From positions 128,855 to 192,854 of the forward strand of contig DDTH01000008.1 in assembly GCA_002344055.1 (NCBI GenBank): a stretch of 64,000 nt of DNA, given 5' to 3'. Positions 60,008-64,000 of the stretch are shown piece after piece (positions within the stretch are counted from its first letter, which is position 1; the number at the start of each line of letters is the position of its first letter). The notes below the pieces were generated by a model. That model was not told the DNA's origin and did not search any database. It saw only the letters and a program-made list of their open reading frames with translations. The DNA is from Sphingomonadales bacterium UBA2369 (lineage in GTDB: Bacteria > Pseudomonadota > Alphaproteobacteria > Sphingomonadales > Sphingomonadaceae). Made by a program: the position numbers and the translations under genes.

Positions 60008-61531
60008 ATGGACACGCTCGTCGCCGACCGCGCGGAAGCGCTCACCGCCCCCTTCGCCAAGCGCTACGACAATTTTATCAACGGCCGCTGGGCCGCCCCC
60101 AAATCGGGCCGCTATTTCGAGAATGTGTCGCCGATCACCGGTAAGGTTGTCGGCGAAATCGCCCGCTCGCAGGCCGAGGATGTCGAAGCCGCGCTCGACG
60201 CCGCCCACGCCGCGAAGGATGCCTGGGGCCGCACCTCGGTTGCCGAGCGGGCGCTGATCCTGAACCGCATCGCCGACCGGATGGAGGCCAATCTCGACCG
60301 GCTGGCGCTCGCCGAGACCTGGGATAACGGCAAGCCGATCCGCGAGACCACCGCCGCCGATTTGCCGCTAGCCATCGACCATTTTCGCTATTTCGCCGGC
60401 GTCGTGCGCGCCCAGGAAGGCTCGATCGGCGAGATCGACGATGACACGGTCGCCTATCATTTCCATGAGCCTCTGGGCGTGGTCGGGCAGATCATCCCGT
60501 GGAACTTCCCGCTGCTGATGGCCTGCTGGAAGCTCGCGCCCGCGCTCGCCGCCGGCAATTGCATCGTGCTGAAGCCGGCCGAGCAGACCCCCGCCTCGAT
60601 CATGGTGTGGATCGATCTGATCGGCGATCTGCTGCCGCCGGGCGTGCTGAACATCGTCAACGGCTTCGGGCTGGAGGCGGGCAAGCCGCTGGCGTCTTCG
60701 AGCCGCATCGCCAAGATCGCCTTCACAGGCGAGACCACGACCGGCCGCCTGATCATGCAATATGCCAGCGAGAATCTGATCCCCGTCACGCTGGAACTGG
60801 GCGGCAAATCGCCGAACATCTTCTTCGAAGACGTGACCCGCGAGGATGACGATTTCTTCGACAAGGCGATCGAGGGCTTCGTGATGTTCGCGCTGAATCA
60901 GGGCGAGGTCTGCACCTGCCCGAGCCGCGCCCTGATTCACGAGCGCATCTACGACCGCTTCATGGAGCGGGCGCTGAAACGGGTCGAGGCGATCGTGCAG
61001 GGTAGCCCGCTGGACGCCGCAACGATGATCGGCGCGCAGGCTTCTTCGGAGCAGAAGGAGAAGATCCTCTCTTATTTCGACATCGGCCGTCAGGAGGGCG
61101 CGGAAGTGCTCATCGGCGGCGCGGCGGCAGATTTGGGCGGCGAACTGGCCGGCGGCTATTACATCCAGCCGACGGTGTTCCGCGGCCACAACAAGATGCG
61201 CATCTTCCAGGAGGAGATTTTCGGGCCCGTCGTGTCCGTCACCACCTTCAAGGATGCGGACGAGGCGCTCGAGATCGCCAACGACACGCTTTACGGTCTG
61301 GGCGCCGGCGTGTGGAGCCGCGAGGCGAACACCTGCTACCGCTTCGGCCGGGCGATCAAGGCCGGGCGCGTGTGGACCAATTGCTACCACGCTTATCCCG
61401 CCCACGCGGCGTTCGGCGGCTACAAGCAATCGGGCATCGGCCGCGAAAATCACAAGATGATGCTCGATCACTACCAGCAGACCAAGAATATGCTGGTCAG
61501 CTACAGCCCGAAGAAGCTCGGCTTCTTCTGA
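60008..61531 (+). CDS. NAD-dependent aldehyde dehydrogenase (ExaC/AldB-like)
   Basis: The enzyme oxidises an aldehyde, probably acetaldehyde, to the acid. The 507-residue protein has the cofactor motif IIPWNFPLLMACWKLAPAL, the general-base Glu in LELGGKSPN and the nucleophile Cys in NQGEVCTCPSR. That CTCPSR context is typical of the ExaC/AldB group. GAGGA lies upstream of the ATG. It heads a three-gene unit with an alcohol dehydrogenase and a DUF779 protein, and follows the AcoR-like regulator, a setting known for acetaldehyde/ethanol use. Confidence 0.94.
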   Translation: MDTLVADRAEALTAPFAKRYDNFINGRWAAPKSGRYFENVSPITGKVVGEIARSQAEDVEAALDAAHAAKDAWGRTSVAERALILNRIADRMEANLDRLALAETWDNGKPIRETTAADLPLAIDHFRYFAGVVRAQEGSIGEIDDDTVAYHFHEPLGVVGQIIPWNFPLLMACWKLAPALAAGNCIVLKPAEQTPASIMVWIDLIGDLLPPGVLNIVNGFGLEAGKPLASSSRIAKIAFTGETTTGRLIMQYASENLIPVTLELGGKSPNIFFEDVTREDDDFFDKAIEGFVMFALNQGEVCTCPSRALIHERIYDRFMERALKRVEAIVQGSPLDAATMIGAQASSEQKEKILSYFDIGRQEGAEVLIGGAAADLGGELAGGYYIQPTVFRGHNKMRIFQEEIFGPVVSVTTFKDADEALEIANDTLYGLGAGVWSREANTCYRFGRAIKAGRVWTNCYHAYPAHAAFGGYKQSGIGRENHKMMLDHYQQTKNMLVSYSPKKLGFF

Positions 61532-61539
61532 TCCCCCCT

Positions 61540-61567
61540 GCGCCCCGGGTCCTCCCGCCCGGGGCGC
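61540..61567. promoter_or_regulatory. GC-rich hairpin between aldehyde and alcohol dehydrogenase genes
   Basis: GCGCCCCGGG (61540-61549) and CCCGGGGCGC (61558-61567) form a perfect 10-bp stem with an 8-base loop, in the 59-bp gap between the two genes. There is no U-run, so it is more likely an mRNA-stability or processing hairpin than a full terminator. Confidence 0.6.
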
Positions 61568-61590
61568 TCCATCCCGTAAAGGAGCAAGCC

Positions 61591-62622
61591 ATGGCCAGGA
61601 CCATGAAGGCAGCAGTCGTGCGCGAATTCGGCAAGCCGCTGACGATCGACGAAGTCCCCATTCCCGAAGTGGCCCCCGGCCAGATCCAGGTCGCGATCCA
61701 GGCGTCGGGCGTCTGCCACACCGATCTCCACGCCGCCGAGGGCGACTGGCCGGTCAAGCCCAACCCGCCCTTCATTCCGGGCCATGAGGGCGTCGGCTTC
61801 GTCAGCCAGGTCGGTGCTGGCGTGAAGAATGTGAAGGAAGGCGACCGGGTCGGCGTGCCGTGGCTCTACACCGCCTGCGGCCATTGCGTGCACTGCCTGG
61901 GCGGCTGGGAGACGCTTTGCGAGGATCAGCTCAACACCGGCTATTCGATCAATGGCGGCTTCGCCGATTATGTGATCGCCGACCCCAATTATGTCGGCCA
62001 TCTGCCGGACAATGTGGGTTTCAACGAGATCGCGCCGGTGCTGTGCGCCGGGGTCACGGTCTATAAGGGCCTGAAGATGACCGACACCAAACCCGGCGAC
62101 TATGTCGCGATCAGCGGCATTGGCGGGCTGGGTCATATGGCGGTGCAATATGCCAGGGCGATGGGACTGAATGTCGCCGCGATCGACATTGACGATGCGA
62201 AGCTGGACCTCGCCCGCAGGCTCGGCGCGACGATCACCGTCAATGCCCGCAACGAGGACCCGGCGACCGTGATCAAGCGCGAGACGGGCGGCGGCGTGAA
62301 CGGGGTGCTGGTCACCGCGGTCAGCGAGAAAGCGTTTGAGCAGGCGATCGGCGTAACCGCGCGCGGCGGCACGGTGGCCCTGAACGGCCTGCCGCCCGGC
62401 GACTTCCCGCTGAACATCTTCGGGCTGGTGCTGAACGGGATCACGGTGCGCGGATCGATCGTCGGAACCCGGCTCGACCTTCAGGAGTCGATCGACTTCG
62501 CAGCACAGGGCAAGGTGAAGGCGACGATCGAAACCGCAAGGCTGGACGAGGTCAACACGGTGCTGGAGCGGATGCGCAAGGGCCAGATCGAAGGCCGCAT
62601 CGTGCTGGACCTGACCGCATAG
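61591..62622 (+). CDS. adhP: Zinc-dependent alcohol dehydrogenase, AdhP type
   Basis: The enzyme interconverts ethanol (or similar alcohols) and aldehyde with NAD. The 343-residue protein has the catalytic Zn ligands Cys in SGVCHTDLH, His in PGHEGVG and a later Cys in VLCAGVTVYKG. The four structural Zn Cys lie in TACGHCVHCLGGWETLC, and the Rossmann loop is SGIGGLGHMAVQYA. The ribosome binding site is GGAG. Pairing with the aldehyde dehydrogenase makes a two-step oxidation from alcohol to acid. Confidence 0.95.
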   Translation: MARTMKAAVVREFGKPLTIDEVPIPEVAPGQIQVAIQASGVCHTDLHAAEGDWPVKPNPPFIPGHEGVGFVSQVGAGVKNVKEGDRVGVPWLYTACGHCVHCLGGWETLCEDQLNTGYSINGGFADYVIADPNYVGHLPDNVGFNEIAPVLCAGVTVYKGLKMTDTKPGDYVAISGIGGLGHMAVQYARAMGLNVAAIDIDDAKLDLARRLGATITVNARNEDPATVIKRETGGGVNGVLVTAVSEKAFEQAIGVTARGGTVALNGLPPGDFPLNIFGLVLNGITVRGSIVGTRLDLQESIDFAAQGKVKATIETARLDEVNTVLERMRKGQIEGRIVLDLTA

Positions 62623-62632
62623 GAGAATGACG

Positions 62633-63007
62633 ATGGGCGACGGCGCGAGTGAGGTGAAACGGGTGGTCGCCACCCCGGCCGCGCTCGCCCTGATCGCCGA
62701 AATCCGCGCCGAGCATGGACCGATATTGTTCCACCAGTCAGGCGGCTGCTGCGACGGCTCCTCGCCCATGTGCTATCCGGCCGGCGAGTTCCGCACTGGC
62801 GGCAGTGACACCTTGCTGGGCGAGGTGGATGGCGTGCCCGTTTACATCGGCAAGGCCCAAGGCGAGGCCTGGGCACACACACAATTGATCCTGGACGTGG
62901 TGCCAGGGCGCGGCGGGATGTTCAGCCTCGACAATGGCCGCGAGCTTCGCTTCCTCACGCGCGGCCGGGTATTCAGCGAAGAGGAGCGCGCTGCTCTCGC
63001 AACGTGA
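62633..63007 (+). CDS. DUF779 protein
   Basis: The ATG at 62633, with AGGAG 7 bp upstream, gives 124 residues; an earlier ATG at 62627 is too close to the ribosome binding site. The hallmark is ILFHQSGGCCDGSSPMCYP, with a CC pair and a further Cys, and AHTQLILDVVPGRGGMFSL. DUF779 genes commonly sit beside AcoR-controlled aldehyde dehydrogenase genes. It may bind metal or help the dehydrogenases; no activity is known. The terminator hairpin begins within its last codons. Confidence 0.88.
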   Translation: MGDGASEVKRVVATPAALALIAEIRAEHGPILFHQSGGCCDGSSPMCYPAGEFRTGGSDTLLGEVDGVPVYIGKAQGEAWAHTQLILDVVPGRGGMFSLDNGRELRFLTRGRVFSEEERAALAT

Positions 63008-63019
63008 GCAGCGCGCTCC
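62983..63019. terminator. Strong hairpin between convergent DUF779 and katG
   Basis: GGAGCGCGCTGCTC (62983-62996) and GAGCAGCGCGCTCC (63006-63019) form a perfect 14-bp stem with a 9-base loop. It covers the last codons of the DUF779 gene and ends 6 bp from the katG stop. It can serve both convergent transcripts. A clear U-run is missing on either side. Confidence 0.75.
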
Positions 63020-63025
63020 GTATTC

Positions 63026-64000
63026 CTAGGCCTTCAGATCGAACCGATCGGCATTCATGACCTTGGTCCACGCAGCGACGAAGTCCTTTACGAACTTCTC
63101 CTCGTGTCCGTTCTCGGCATAGACTTCGGCCGTCGCCCGCAATTGCGAATTGGAGCCGAAAACAAGGTCCGTTCGTGTAGCGCGCCATTTCGCCTGGCGG
63201 CCAGCGCGGGCGTAGCCGATGAACTCCTCGTCGCTCGACGCGTCGACCAGTTCCCAGAACGTGTCATTGTCGAGCAGATTGACGAAGAAGTCGTTGGTCA
63301 GCTGACCCTTGCGTGTGGTGAGCACGCCCTCGGGCTTGTCGCCATGGTTCGCGCCGAGCACGCGCAGGCCACCGACCAGCACCGTCAGTTCCGGTGCCGA
63401 CAGGCCGAGCAAGGAAGCACGGTCGAGCAGCAGCTCCTCCGTCTTCACCGCCTGGCGGGTCTTCAGATAGTTGCGGAAGCCATCGGCCTGCGGCTCCATC
63501 CAGCGGAAGCTTTCGACATCCGTCTGCTCCTGGGTCGCATCGCCGCGTCCGCCGGTGAACTGCACGCTGACGTCGAAGCCCGCATCCTTCGCCGCTTTCT
63601 CGACCGCGGCGGAGCCCGCCAGCACGATCGCGTCGGCGAGGCTCATCGAGCCGCGCAATTCGTTCAGCTTGCCGAGCACGGTCGCGAGCTCGGCCGGCTC
63701 GTTCACGTCCCAGTCCTTCTGGGGGGCGAGCGCGATGCGGGCGCCATTGGCACCGCCTCTTTTGTCCGACCCGCGATAGGTCGAAGCGGAAGCCCAAGCG
63801 GTCTTGACGAGTTGCGCGACGCTCAGCCCACTGCCCAGAACGGCCGACTTGAACGCCGCGACATCGGCCTCCGAAGGCGCCGTCCCGGCGGGAATCGGGT
63901 CCTGCCAGATCAGCTCCTCGGCGGGGACTTCCGGCCCAAGGTAAAGGCACTTCGGCCCCATATCGCGGTGGGTCAGCTTGAACCAGGCTCGCGCAAAAAC
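63026..64000 (-). CDS. katG: Catalase-peroxidase KatG, C-terminal part (start beyond window)
   Basis: KatG breaks down hydrogen peroxide. The frame runs off the right edge, leaving 324 residues of the inactive C-terminal peroxidase-like domain. At the edge it reads FARAWFKLTHRDMGPK, which links the two domains. Further along are WASASTYRGSDKRGGANGAR and ADAIVLAGSAAVEKAA, both typical. The heme-binding N-terminal half, including the Met-Tyr-Trp adduct, is outside. Regulatory elements are also outside. Confidence 0.96.
   Translation of the reverse strand, partial: VFARAWFKLTHRDMGPKCLYLGPEVPAEELIWQDPIPAGTAPSEADVAAFKSAVLGSGLSVAQLVKTAWASASTYRGSDKRGGANGARIALAPQKDWDVNEPAELATVLGKLNELRGSMSLADAIVLAGSAAVEKAAKDAGFDVSVQFTGGRGDATQEQTDVESFRWMEPQADGFRNYLKTRQAVKTEELLLDRASLLGLSAPELTVLVGGLRVLGANHGDKPEGVLTTRKGQLTNDFFVNLLDNDTFWELVDASSDEEFIGYARAGRQAKWRATRTDLVFGSNSQLRATAEVYAENGHEEKFVKDFVAAWTKVMNADRFDLKA

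Noticed and set aside
1..64000. CRISPR arrays, prophage and insertion sequences
   Set aside because: No regularly spaced repeats, transposase, integrase or phage structural genes were seen; the only dispersed repeat is the 64-bp palindromic element.

Overview
The window reads as a chromosomal segment of a GC-rich alphaproteobacterium of the order Sphingomonadales. The evidence is gene content and order: a single LolC/E permease next to lolD and dnaE, a short prolyl-tRNA synthetase, pyrG-secG-tpiA-ppiD, lexA-comEC-gltX-gltA, and a full nuoA-N operon leading into birA, coaX, rnj and a DUF1467 gene. The alphaproteobacterial LexA box (GTTC-N7-GTTC) agrees. No tRNA, rRNA, CRISPR array, prophage or insertion sequence was recognised. 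Both ends are cut inside genes: dnaE on the left and katG on the right.

Layout. 1-7045 (minus strand): dnaE, a glutathione peroxidase with a secreted partner, the Lol lipoprotein-release pair and proS. 7046-9837: a divergent intergenic region with strong hairpins (candidate small RNA), a phospholipase D-like gene, a PilZ protein and a PspC-like protein with a sigma-54-type promoter. 9963-11738: an AT-rich island holding one P-loop ATPase, bounded by a 9-bp direct repeat. 11728-23782: housekeeping genes pyrG, secG, tpiA, ppiD, trpG, lexA, comEC, gltX and gltA. From memory of sphingomonads, the trpE and trpD-trpC-moaC-moeA genes usually found around trpG are missing.

23779-31791 holds an unusual minus-strand gene set: an HPt-like protein without its His, a nucleotidyltransferase/CDP-alcohol-phosphotransferase-like membrane protein without its catalytic Asps, a DUF2336-like protein, a histidine-kinase-like protein with Asp in place of the phospho-acceptor His, and a lipoprotein with a spermidine-synthase fold. 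A large coiled-coil membrane protein diverges from it. 31788-54977 is rnj, coaX, birA and the complex I operon. That operon is interleaved with at least ten non-nuo ORFs, nearly all predicted membrane, lipo- or secreted proteins, including three tandem paralogues with four conserved cysteines between nuoF and nuoG. A 64-bp inverted-repeat element occurs twice, once in frame inside birA and once between nuoG and nuoH.

54978-64000: two paralogous membrane proteins, a small monooxygenase-like protein, suhB, efp, an M23 peptidase, and an alcohol/aldehyde oxidation operon (aldehyde dehydrogenase, AdhP-type alcohol dehydrogenase, DUF779) behind an AcoR-like regulator that lacks the AAA+ domain. The C-terminal part of katG closes the window.

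The strongest candidates for something undescribed are the operon of apparently inactive signalling and lipid enzymes, the envelope-protein passengers of the complex I operon, the singleton ATPase island, the in-frame palindromic element, and the structured RNA upstream of the phospholipase D-like gene.
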